Shown piece by piece: positions 24,097-36,371 of a stretch of 64,000 bases of DNA; the first letter of the stretch is position 1; every line of letters begins with the position of its first letter. Under the pieces are notes generated by a model, which saw only the letters and a list, made by a program, of their open reading frames with translations, ran no database searches and had not been told where the DNA came from. The translations under genes were made by a program, and so were the position numbers. The DNA is from Halichondria panicea. Taxonomy: Eukaryota > Porifera > Demospongiae > Suberitida > Halichondriidae. The stretch is taken from assembly GCF_963675165.1 (NCBI RefSeq), contig NC_087382.1:4007963-4071962 (forward strand). Direction: 5' to 3'.

Positions 24097-25833
24097 ATGA
24101 GTGTCTTTGTATTGTGTATGAGCTGCCTGTGTCTATGGCTGGGGAAGGTGAGTGGTATAATAGTCAGTAGCTGCAGTTGAGAGTCCCAATGCTTGCAGCT
24201 CAGTGTACTGGTGTCTGCAGACTATGTGGTACAAGTGGAGATGCTCTCCTACAGTCATCCATCCAACACACGCTCAGACGGCCGATGTTGTGATTCAATC
24301 AATCGTGAACCATGTGACGGATGGGAGCGCTGTGACACATACTTCATCCACTGCCTGAGGCCACGTGCCAGTACTACTACTGTGTGTCCCAATAATGATA
24401 CCTGATTTACTGCAGTCAGTACCAATATCGTGGACGGGGCAACCATTGATTTCTCACAACCTACTGTACTAGGACTCTCTAACCCATTCTATCTGACTGG
24501 AATATCGACAGCCTGGGAGGTAATTTAATGATATGCTGTATAGCAATTTAATATCTCTTGTGATTGCAGGGAGCTCAGCTTTACATACAAGTGCTTGATT
24601 TTGATACCTTTTCTTCAGATGATACTCTTGTAAGGTATCGATTTGATCTAAGTTTCTCAGTGGGATCGACAACCACATTATCTGCCTCAGATACCGGGGC
24701 TAGTATCGCTGTGAGTACTACTGTGTTATGTGCTCCTTTTTTCATTGGAAGCAGTTGTGACATCTTCAATCACTGTGAGTCCAATGCTGTCACATGCAGT
24801 GACAGAGGAATGTGTGTGAATAAAATGGACAGTTTCACTTGCAACTGTAACCCTCCCTACTTTGGTGCTAACTGTGAGGATCAAAACTTTTGCTACAACA
24901 GAAACTGCAACGAAAGAGGAACATGTACTAATGACTTTGATTCCTACATCTGTGTCTGCAATGCTGGCTATACTGGTGCTGATTGTGAGGTGGATATTGA
25001 TGAGTGCTTGCTAATGGAGACAGTGTGCAGTGGCCATGGTAACTGCTCTCATGGAATAGCCACCTTCACCTGCTCATGTGATCCTGGCTACACTGGACAG
25101 AGGTGTGAGACCAACATTGATGAATGTGTGAATAGGAACTGCAGCGGAAATGGTGTGTGTGTGGATGGTGTCAACTCGTTCAGTTGTGAGTGTATGTCTG
25201 GCTTCGCTGGAGAGATGTGCAGTGTGGTGACACAAGGTAAACACTAATTTCCTTAACACACTTGACAGCTTATTTAGATGCTTGGTGAATGCTGCTGTAT
25301 AATTCTTCTTCAGCATGTTTGTTTTCTATATATACTTTAGACGTGAGATCAGATGATGCAACAGCTACTATAGCAGGTGGAGTGGTGGGTGGACTAGTAG
25401 GCGTTGTGATGATTGCAGTCATAGTCATTGTCATAGTGCTTATCATTAAGAACAAGAAAGAGTCTTCAAAATACAACGGTAAGGCTATATATCTCAGTGT
25501 GTGTGTACTACACTAATGTAACTCATTTCTTTTTAGTGGAGGAGGAACTGCCAACAATGATATACCATGTCAGAACAACATGGTGTACGGTGTGTGAGAT
25601 GAACACAACTCAACCTCAAACCAACACCCTCCCTACTGGCCTACCAATCCTCTCTACAAGAGCAAGAGTATGGCTACCCATTGTGTTCCCTCCCACCAGT
25701 ATACGAAAGTGTGGAGGCGAGGGACAAGAAACTCATGATAAATGTAAATGTTAGCTATGCAACCGTTGCCGAGCATGAGGATGGACTGGGACAGACTGGT
25801 GACATCTATGATGATGTCAACACGAGGCAATAG
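24097..25833 (+). pseudogene. receptor copy E: Delta-like EGF membrane protein, disabled
   Basis: Same five-exon plan as copy C: 24097-24147 signal exon, 24199-24519 MNNL exon, 24570-25236 DSL-half plus four EGF repeats, 25341-25478 transmembrane exon, last exon from 25537. In the MNNL exon the family codon GGA reads TGA at 24403-24405, stopping the protein after about 85 residues. The EGF and transmembrane exons remain open. In the last exon, relative to copy C, the start is 10 bases shorter and two further 2-base losses occur near 25,594 and 25,650. The first pair compensates, but the third puts the VSYATV and DIYDDV motifs out of frame. A recently inactivated type-II-tail copy. Confidence 0.8.
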
Positions 25834-26167
25834 CTTTATTATTTGTCCCAAACGCAATTACTGTAGATCTCGATATTAACCTGTTGTTATCTCAAGTGCT
25901 TACTCGTTTAAGTGGTTTGCGAGCCGTGCATGGTCATGTTGCTAGGGGGTGATTCATCTATTGGGGAATAATTATGTACAGGATGCAGGTTATTAATGAA
26001 CATCCTGTACGAAAACATGACTTCCCACTGGCTGCAAGCACTCTGTGCATCATGTTGATTAATAAGGGTGTATGTGATACAGTACTAGCAGACATCTCTT
26101 TAAATTATAGCTGTATATCAAGCAAGATAGTTGCTGGCCATAAACTACTGCATGCATGCTGCTGAGA
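25834..26167. other. intergenic between receptor copies E and F
   Basis: Very similar to 6582-6932, with the shared upstream block. Nothing else seen. Confidence 0.5.
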
Positions 26168-29100
26168 ATGAGTGTCCTTGTATTGTGTATGAGCTGCCTG
26201 TGTCTATGGCTGGGGAAGGTGAGTGGTATAATAGTCAGTAGCTGCAGTTGAGAGTCCCAATGCTTGCAGCTCAGTGTACTGGTGTCTGCAGACTATGTGG
26301 TGCAAGTGAAGATGGTCTCCTACAGTCATCCATCCAACACACTCCCTGGTGGCCGGCGATGTTGTGATTCACCATGGGAATTCAACAGTGTAGTACCATG
26401 TAACGAAGGGGAACGCTGTGACACCTACTTCATCTACTGCCTGAGGCCACATGCCAGTACTGCTACACCTTGTCCCAGTAATGAGCCCGGATGTACTGCA
26501 GTCAGTAACTATATCGTGGATGGGGCAGACATTGATTTCACACAACCTACTGTACTAGGACTCTCCAATCCATTCAATCTGACTGGAATATCGACAGCCT
26601 GGGAGGTAAGATACTGTAGACTATTTCAATATACTATTGCTTGTGATTGCAGGGAGCTCAGCTTTACATACAAGTGCTTGATTTTGATACCTATTCATCA
26701 TATGATACTATTGTAAGGTATCGATTTAATCTGAATCCCTCCGTGTCAGTGGGATCAACAAGTACACTATATATATCTGCCTCAAGTACCGCTACTGCAA
26801 GATTTAGTGCTACTGTGTTGTGTGCTCCTTTCTACATTGGAAGCAGTTGTGATATCTTTGATTACTATCACTGTGAGTCCATATGCAGAGAACTGTGTGT
26901 GGATGAAATAGACAGTTTCACTTGCAACTGTAACCATCCTTACTTTGGTGCAAACTGCGAGCATCAAAACTTTTGCTACAACAGAATTTGCAACGAAAGA
27001 GGAACATGTACTAATAACCTTGATTCCTACACCTGTGTCTGCAATGCTGGCTATACTGGTGTTGATTGTGAAGACATTGATGAATGTGAGGGGCAGAGCT
27101 GCAGTGGAAATGGTTTGTGTATGGATGAGGTCAACTCTTACACCTGTGTCTGCAATGCTGGCTATACCTTGGTATAAAAAGTCACAATTCATGAATATAA
27201 TTAAACCTCTATAATGACGGTATAGGCATCAATATTATGGTTACATTCCATTCCAATAAGTGTACGTACGCATGGAGTGTACCATATAATTATGTCACTA
27301 CTGTAACAACTGTAACACCAGTCACCACTGTAACAACTGTAACACATGTCACCACTGTAACAACTGTAACATCTGTCAACATTGTAACAACTGTAACAAT
27401 TGTAACAACTGTAACAACTGTAACACTTGTCACCACTGTAACGCTAGTCACCACTGTAACAACTGTAACGTCTGTCAGCACTGTAACAACTGTAACACAT
27501 GTCACCACTGTAACAACTGTAACACTTGTCACCACTGTAACAACTGTAACACCAGTCACAACTGTAACACTTGTCACCACTGTAACAACTGCAACACCAG
27601 TCACAACTGTAACACTTGTCACCACTGTAACAACTGTAACACCAATCACAACTGTAACAACTGTAACACCAGTCACAATTGTAACAACTGTAACACCAGT
27701 CACAACTGTAACAACTGTAACACTAGTCACAACTGTAACAACTGTAACGCTAGTCACCACTGTAACAAGTGTAACATCTGTCAACACTGTAACAACTGTA
27801 ACACATGTCACCAATGCAACACATGTCACCACTGTAACAACTGTAACACCAGTCACCACTGTAACAACTGTAACACTTGTCACCACTGTAACAACTGTAA
27901 CACTTGTCACCACTGTAACACATGTCACCACTGTAACGCTAGTCACCACTGTAACAACTGTAACACTAGTCACAACTGTAACAACTGTAACACTTGTCAC
28001 TACTGTAACAACTGTAACACATGTCACCAATGCAACACATGTCACCACTGTAACGCTAGTCACCACTGTAACAACTGTAACACATGTCACCACTGTAACA
28101 ACTGTAACATCTGTCAGCACTGTAACAATTGTAACAACTGTAACAACTGTAACACCAGTCACCACTGTAACAACTGTAACGCTAGCCACCACTGTAACAA
28201 CTGTAACACTTGTCACCACTGTAACACTAGTCACAACTGTAACAACTGTAACACCAGTCACCACTGTAACAACTGTAACACTTGTCACCACTGTAACACT
28301 AGTCACAACTGTAACAACTGTAACACTTGTCACAACTGTAACACCAGTCACCACTGTAACAACTGTAACACCAGTCACCACTGTAACAACTGTAACACTT
28401 GTCACCACTGTAACACTAGTCACAACTGTAACAACTGTAACACTTGTCACCACTGTAACAACTGTAACATGTCACCAATGCAACACATGTCACCACTGTA
28501 ACGCTAGTCACCAATGCAACACACGTCACCACTGTAACAACTGTAACACCAGCCACCACTGTAACACCAGTCACAACTGTAACAACTGTAGCACTTGTAA
28601 CACTAGTCACAAATGTAACAACTGTCAACTGTAACACATGTCACCAATGCAACACATGTCACCACTGTAACAACTGTAACACTAGTCACCACTGTAACAA
28701 CTGTAACATCTGTCACCACTGTAACAACTGTAACACATGTCACCAATGCAACACACGTCACTACTGTAACACTTTAGTCTGGCACCACTATAGACTATAA
28801 GTACTATAAGAACTAGTGTTACAGTTGTTGCATGTGTTACAGTGGTGACAAGTGTTACAGTTGTGACTAGCGTTACAGATGTTACAGTGGTGGCATGTTG
28901 TTACAGTTGTGACTAGTGTTACAGTTGTTACAGTGGTGACTGGTGTTACAGTTGTTACAGTTGTGACTAGTGTTACAGTTGTTACAGTTGTGACAAGTGT
29001 TACAGTTGTTACAGTGGTGACTAGCGTTACAGTTGTTACAGTTGTGACTGGTGTTACAGTTGTTACAGTGGTGACTAGTGTTACAGTTGTTACAGTGGTG

Positions 29101-32100
29101 ACAAGTGTTACAATTGTTACAGTGGTGACTAGTGTTACAGTGGTGACAAGTGTTACAGTTGTTACAGTGGTGACTAGCGTTACAGTTGTTACAGTTGTGA
29201 CTGGTGTTACAGTTGTTACAGTGGTGACAAGTGTTACAGTTGTTACAGTTGTGACTAGTGTTACAGTTGTTACAGTGGTGACAAGTGTTACAGTTGTTAC
29301 AGTGGTGACTAGCGTTACAGTTGTTACAGTTGTGACTGGTGTTACAGTTGTTAGAGTGGTGACTAGCGTTACAGTTGTTACAGTTGTTACAGTGGTGACT
29401 AGCGTTACAGTTGTTACAGTTGTGACAAGTGTTACAGTTATTACAGTGGTGACTAGCATTACAGTTGTTACAGTTGTGACTAGTGTTACAGTTGTTACAG
29501 TGGTGACTAGCGTTACAGTTGTTACAGTGGTGACTAGTGTTACAGTTGTTACAGTGGTGACAAGTGTTACAATTGTTACAGTGGTGACTAGTGTTACAGT
29601 GGTGACAAGTGTTACAGTTGTTACAGTGGTGACTAGCGTTACAGTTGTTACAGTTGTGACAAGTGTTACAGTCGTTACAGTGGTGACATGTGTTACAGTT
29701 GTTATAGCTGTGACTAGTGTTACAGTGGTGACAAGTGTTACAGTTGTTACAGTGGTGACAAGTGTTACAGTTGTTACAGTGGTGACTAGCGTTACAGTTG
29801 TTACAGTGGTGACTAGTGTTACAGTTGTTACAGTTGTGACAAGTGTTACAGTCGTTACAGTGGTGACATGTGTTACAGTTGTTATAGCTGTGACTAGTGT
29901 TACAGTGGTGACAAGTGTTACAATTGTTACAGTGGTGACTAGTGTTACAGTGGTGACAAGTGTTACAGTTGTTACAGTGGTGACTAGCGTTACAGTTGTT
30001 ACAGTGGTGACTAGCGTTACAGTTGTTACAGTTGTGACTAGTGTTACAGTTGTTACAGTGGTGACAAGTGTTATAATTGTTACAGTGGTGACTAGTGTTA
30101 CAGTGGTGACAAGTGTTACAGTTGTTACAGTGGTGACTGGTGTTACAGTTGTTACAGTGGTGACTAGCGTTACAGTTGTTACAGTTGTGACTAGTGTTAC
30201 AGTTGTTAGAGTGGTGACAAGTGTTACAGTTGTTACAGTGGTGACTAGCGTTACAGTTGTTACAGTTGTGACAAGTGTTACAGTTGTTACAGTAGTCAAG
30301 TACGTGTTACAGTTGTTACAGTTGTGACATGTGTTACAGTTGTTACAGCTGTGACTAGTGTTACAGTTGTTACAGTAGTCAAGTGTTACAGTTGTTACAG
30401 TTGTGACTAGTGTTACAGTGGTGACAAGTGTTACAGTTGTTACAGTGGTGACTAGCGTTACAGTTGTTACAGTTGTTATAGTGGTGACAAGTGTTACAGT
30501 TGTGACTAGTGTTACAGTTGTTACTGTGGTGACAAGTGTTACAGTTGTTACAGTTGTTACAGTGGTGACAAGTGTTACCAGTTGTTACAGTGGTGACTAG
30601 CGTTACAGTGGTGACAAGTGTTACAGTTGTTACAGTTGTTACAGTTGTTACAGTGGTGAGTTGTGACTAGTGTTACAGTGGTGACAAGTGTTACAGTTGT
30701 TACAGTTGTTACAGTGGTGAGTTGTGACTAGTGTTACAGTGGTGACAAGTGTTACAGTTGTTACAGTGGTGATACGTGTTACAGTGGTGACTGGTGTTAC
30801 AGTTGTTGCAGTTGTTACAGTGGTGATTGATGTTACATTAGTTACAGTAGTGACATAATTATATGTTACACTTAATTATGTGGAATGGAATGTAACCATA
30901 ATATTGATGTCATTATAGAGGCTTAATTATATTCATGAATTGTGACTTTTTATACCAAGGTATAGCCGCAATGCTGGCTATACTGGTGCTGATTGTGAGG
31001 TGGATATTGATGAGTGCTTGCTAATGGAGACAGTGTGCAGTGGCCATGGTAACTGCTCTCAAGGAATAGCCACTTTCACCTGCTCATGTGATCTTGGCTA
31101 CACTGGACAGAATTGTGAGACCGACATTGATGATTGTGTGAATAGGAACTGCAGTGGAAACCGTGTGTGTGTGGATGGTGTCAACTCGTTCAGTTGTGAG
31201 TGTGTGTCTGGCTTCACTGGAAAGATGTGCAACACTGCAGGTATTGTAGTTCAAACTAATTCTGTTATAATTATCTGTAGTGTTATAGGAGGTGGTCCAG
31301 AGGGTATCACTCTGATAGGAGGAGTGGTGGGAGGTCTCCTAGTGCTGATGCTGATACTCCTGCTCCTGATAGTGGTCGTGGTGGTGTGTGTACGCATAGC
31401 TCATGATCAGGGGAAGACCATTCAAGACACTCAGTTGCAGGGTAAGCTGTTTGTGCATGTGCCTAACATTGAAGTAGCTATACATGCACACATGCACATG
31501 CACTGTTTACATTTCACTAGTGTATAGTTTACTTTACAATGTGATCTGAGTGTTTATGTTTCAGTATGCTCGAGCTCATGCATGAAACGATTTACTAAGT
31601 TTGCTTGTCTTAATTCAGCTGGAGACAACCCAGTGTATGGGATTCCTGAGAACAGAACAAACACCATCACTTCGGAAACAGCAGAGTTTGACAACCCAAT
31701 ATATGGAAGCCGAGAATCATTCAACGATGTAGAACTGGTCAATCCAATTTATGGAGATGCAGATTTCGAAGATGTACCTTCTGAATTGGCCCCTGCAATA
31801 TCAGACTATGAGACACCTGTAGTACGCAGAGCTCATGATCAGGGGAAGACCAATCAAGACACTCAGTTGCAAGGTAATAATTAAGTTGTTTGTGTACCTA
31901 ACACATTGAAGTAGCTATACACACAATCATGCACGTCACACTGTTTACATTTCACTAGTGTATATTGTTTACTTGTGATTCTTGTGATTGGAGTGTTTAT
32001 ATATGCCTGAGCTCATGAATAGATTTGCTGTTGTTTTCCACAGGAGACACCATTTCCTATATTCCTGGAGACACCAAAGATGTACCTTATGAATTGGCCC

Positions 32101-32132
32101 CTGCAGTATCAGACTATGAGACACCTATATAG
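26168..32132 (+). pseudogene. receptor copy F: Delta-like gene split by a foldback element
   Basis: The 5' part is intact: signal exon 26168-26218, MNNL exon 26270-26605, exon from 26653 with DSL half and EGF repeats. Inside an EGF repeat, at CNAGY, the sequence runs into an inserted element and stops after four more codons (27175-27177), giving a secreted, membrane-less product at best. On the far side the EGF resumes at 30,976 (NAGYTGADCE), with EGF exon to 31240, transmembrane exon 31289-31441, NPxY tail exon 31619-31873 (NPVYGIP, NPIYGSR, NPIYGDA) and last exon 32044-32132, all open. Apart from the insertion I find no lesion, so the disruption is probably young. Tail type as in copy D, and its 3' flank matches that of D. 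Confidence 0.8.
27160..30967. mobile_element. foldback-type transposon, 3.8 kb, with arms of tandem 9-bp repeats
   Basis: The outer ends are near-perfect inverted repeats (GGCTATACCTTGGTATAAAA at the left, its complement at the right) that stay alignable for about 165 bp. Inside them the left arm (about 27,296-28,767) is a tandem array of nonamers close to ACTGTAACA, ACTGTAACA, CCAGTCACC. The right arm (about 28,812-30,865) is the same array inverted. Only about 45 bp separate the arms, so the element could fold into one giant hairpin and encodes no transposase. The 8-bp direct repeat GCAATGCT flanks it (27152-27159, 30968-30975). Because the host also has GGCTATAC next to it, the repeat could be read as 16 bp. 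Long inverted arms made of short tandem repeats are the hallmark of Drosophila FB and sea urchin TU elements. Confidence 0.8.
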
Positions 32133-32446
32133 TATACATATGCACCTGTGTATGACAATAGCTAGAAGTATAGAATAGAGAAGGCATGCAGAAACAATTT
32201 CAATGTTGTGAAGTATCTTTGCAGTTGAGAAATCAGCCACTCCCCCTTTTGATTTACACACACACATTGACTATTGTCTAACAGTAAACACCTCACAGTG
32301 TAACGTTTGTACAATCATATATCATTATAATTATTTATTTGTAGACTGGTAATCACTTCACACATTTTATAGACGTTCACATATAATTATAATTATAGTT
32401 AAGTAATCGGGTTGCCACAAAAGACTCTATAAATCAATGTTAGCGT

Positions 32447-35400
32447 TTAGCTGTCAAGCTGACACAAAAGTGCCACCCCTTGTTCAACCCAGTGTTCCTC
32501 AGGCTTGTCAGTAGGGATCTTCATAGCGATGACAAAGTTTGTAGAGTGACCAGTAGTGGACAGGGTGCCTCTTCTGTCACTCGTCTTGTACACTGGGGCT
32601 GTGTAGGTGAGCTTGTCAGGAATCTCATCTCTCTTGAGTGGCTTTAACCAGATCTGAACAGGGAGAGTCATACATCACAATCCTGTATGCAGCTACACAC
32701 ATACACGTGCATACACATCGACTATAGTACAGAGTGATGCCTTGCAACGCATCGAAATAAACACCATGCACAGGCATGTATAGACAAACAACAAAGTGGA
32801 TTTACAGTCTAGAAGTTGTAAGCAAAGGATTTCAGAATGGTTGACTGCTGTAAAATGTAGCTAACCACATCCACTAATTGCTTTAGTGAGGAAACATACG
32901 CACACAGTGTGTACATATGGTGGTCATGATTGGCTGCACTTTCATCTTTATAACTAGCAACATGCCCACCTGAAATCCTCTGTGAATATACCAAACAAGA
33001 GTACGCACAAGTTCACTTACTTTAGGCATGGGGTCAGTGAGGATCTTTGGATGGGACTCGCCTATTAGCTTGGTCTTTCTGTCCCACCTGGCTCCATCCA
33101 GGAACAGCCCGTACACGTACACACCTATACACAGGGACAAAAGCGAAACCATTAGGTACATGCAAGGAAAATAGCATAACAATTTAAACAAGTAAACCTA
33201 ATTTTGGTTAGGTATACAGGGAAGAGATAAAATCTTTCACACTGAATAACTAACTACTTACCATCTTCAGGTTCAGTTGTGTACTCGTTATCATCCAACA
33301 TCTCAAAGTCCATTCCAAGCAAATCGATGGGAATGTGATACTTTCTTGCATAGTTTTGCTGAGCACCTACGTATATAGGCGAATAAAAAAGGACCGTTGT
33401 TATATTGATCACTTAGTGATGCGTGCAGTACACCTACAGGTTGATCAACTTCTAAAAATCCACCAGGCTTTGAAATGAGCACAGTGGTAGAATAAACGTA
33501 AGCTACTACCTATATCAATGCAATTATGAAATAGCCAAGGCCTATCAATAAAAAATCAAAGTACACAACAAAAAGAATAAATCTTACAAACTGTACCTGT
33601 GAGGAAAGCTTGTGTGAAGAAGAATCCAGAGATCCAGAATTCAGTAGGGGGACCTTGATCAAACCAATCTTGCAAGAACTTAAGTCTGGTGAGAAGATCA
33701 TTCACATACGAACCAAGCGGCTTTAACGAAGGGTAAGATTTCTTCTTCCATAGTCCCGGGATCTTCCCCTTTAGCATAGAGTCTGACACCTCCTCCAGTT
33801 CTGAGGACATGACTACTAGACCTCTGATGGCCTTTCGAATGTTCACCAAAGAGGCACGAACGACGATTGTGAGACGATTAAACCGCACCATCTCTTGTAC
33901 CAAGACTGTGTTCATACTCTGCAAACAATAGCAAGTAATTGTCAGGACAATTATATAGAAAACTACAACCAATATATACGTATGTAGGTTAGCTTAATTA
34001 CTTTTGAGATGATATGGGTGCCTAAAAGCAATAATTGATCTGGCAAAATTATTTCTGACAGCTACATGTACGTACGTATCATTGGTCTCGACAACTATAA
34101 TAATGTACCTGACTGTAGGTTGTTGGGTATTTCCTGAGAGCTTCATCAGTGTCAAAATCAGGAGGCAATTTGTTGAGAATATCTGTGGCCACTTCTCGAA
34201 GTGTTTCGTCGTCTGATTTACCTCCACCAGAAGTGGTACGAGCCTGCACAAACAACATACATGTGTGAGCAGGATAAACACACAATAAAGTGTAGTTGTG
34301 TAGAAAATGGCCCCAGAAATTCTGTTGTCAATAATTATGGCTTTTAGAATACTAACTGGTTGGAGCTTATCACCTCTAAAGCGTAATAGCAAATAAGTAT
34401 TTAGTAATACATTAATTTGACTCTTTTGTACATGTAGGAGAGTACAAGTAAACACTTGTGTGTGATTGCTATAGTTTCAGCTACACGTAGGAGAAAGGCT
34501 TGACAATATAATACTGGTGCTGTCATGTTTACATACTGCATGTCGGTTGGTTACCTGCGTGAGAAGGATACTGTCAAAGAGGAGGTTTGTTTCCTGTTGG
34601 TCCTTGGTGATGTCAGCATTGGCATTCATTCCAAACACCTCAGGGTGGGGAATGATGGGAAGTGTACGCACATACTCCAGATAGCTCTCATACTACACAG
34701 AGGGAAGGGAGGGAGAAAATAAATGTGGAGTACAGACGTAAGTTATACAAATTCGTTTTGTGAGCTACATGTACATGTATTAGCACCATCAGATAAACTC
34801 CCAATTAAAACAATAGCGCTCTGTACCCCCAAAAAATGGTATACTATCTTGTTCTATAATAGAGAAAATGTGTACGATACGGAGTTATATTGCAACACAC
34901 CTCTCCCGGTGGAGGGCAGTGATATGTGCCACTGTTTGAGAATGAGTACTCTTTCTGTGAGATGATTTCCTTGCAATAGAACTTGTTGAGGATGGTACCC
35001 AATGTTCTCCTGTCCCAATCATCAGTCACACGACCACCATAGTTGCACTGTCCAGTCAGATACTTGAGGGCAGCAAATGGCACCTCCTACACAGTCAAGG
35101 GGAAATTCAAAGAAAATTTGTTAATATGAACAATGTATAACATGTACATGTATGTACACTCGTACACATTAATGTATGGGGAAAAATAATGATGACTTTA
35201 TAGGCAGAATGGCAGTTATATAATTAGGCTTGTAATAATTATAATTGGCAGAGGGTTTTTCTAGCTTTTTAGCAAAGCATATACATGTAGTATATATTTC
35301 CCTGTACAATCTAGTCCCTTTTACAAATACTTTTATGTATACTAAGCCGGGGTAGTTCGTATAAAACCAAGAAAGTATAATTATTTGATGTCTCACCTCG

Positions 35401-36303
35401 TACTGATTCAGAAACATCTGCAACTGTTTGACACTGATTCTGAGGTCAGTCTCGTTGAATTCGTAGGATATGTTCCAGCCGAGAGGTCCAAAGTTCCTCC
35501 TCTCCTGCACTAGGGCGTGGAAGAAGCACATCCCAAACAGCAGCGACTTCCACTCGGCCTGTGAATGGGTAAACGAAACACTTGTTAATTTGTAATGCTC
35601 CTTGGCATAAACTACATGTACCTATGATGTGTAAAAGTATTGTAAAGTGAAACAAACCTGTCTATTGTGGTTATCGTACAAGCATAGGCCCTAAAACTAA
35701 TAAAAAAAGATACACAAGTTACACAACTTACAGGTCGTTTGCATGCACTGTAAAACTCAGGATCAGAGATGGGATCGTTCATATAGGACCGAATGATATT
35801 GGCCCTCATTCCCTTTGGAGGTTCGTTGGTCATTTTAACACCATTCTGTAACACAGAGACGGGGAAATGAGAGGAGGGGTAAGAGGTTAACCACATTCTG
35901 AAGTCTGGGTGGGTGGTGTCAGGGTTAAGTTCTTCACAGACTTTCTCTAAAGTTGGCATCCATGAAACGGCTAGATGACAGTTTTGTAGTACGACCCAGG
36001 TCCCTTCTTTTTGTCCAGATTCAATCATTTTGAGAGCGATAGGACCTTGCCCTTGACCCAGGGAGAGGGTACTCAGCTTGGCACCACCAAAGCCCTACAG
36101 AGATTGGCATGGGGTCATACAGTACAATCATAGTACACAGTATACAGAACAAAATACAGTAAAACAGCTGAGAATGCACAATCTTACTTACACATGTGAC
36201 AATCACCAGTACCCTAATTAAAATGTACACTCACACACATTTCCCCTCACACATCACAGGTGACAACACACCAGTACCCTAACCAACCACCCACCCTTCT
36301 AAC

Positions 36304-36371
<68 letters not shown>

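Noticed and set aside
27237-28634. 465-codon Thr-Val-rich frame, with similar ones on both strands up to 30,327
   Set aside because: The frames follow from a 9-bp tandem repeat without stops. They are open on both strands alike, have no signal or start context, and lie inside a transposon.
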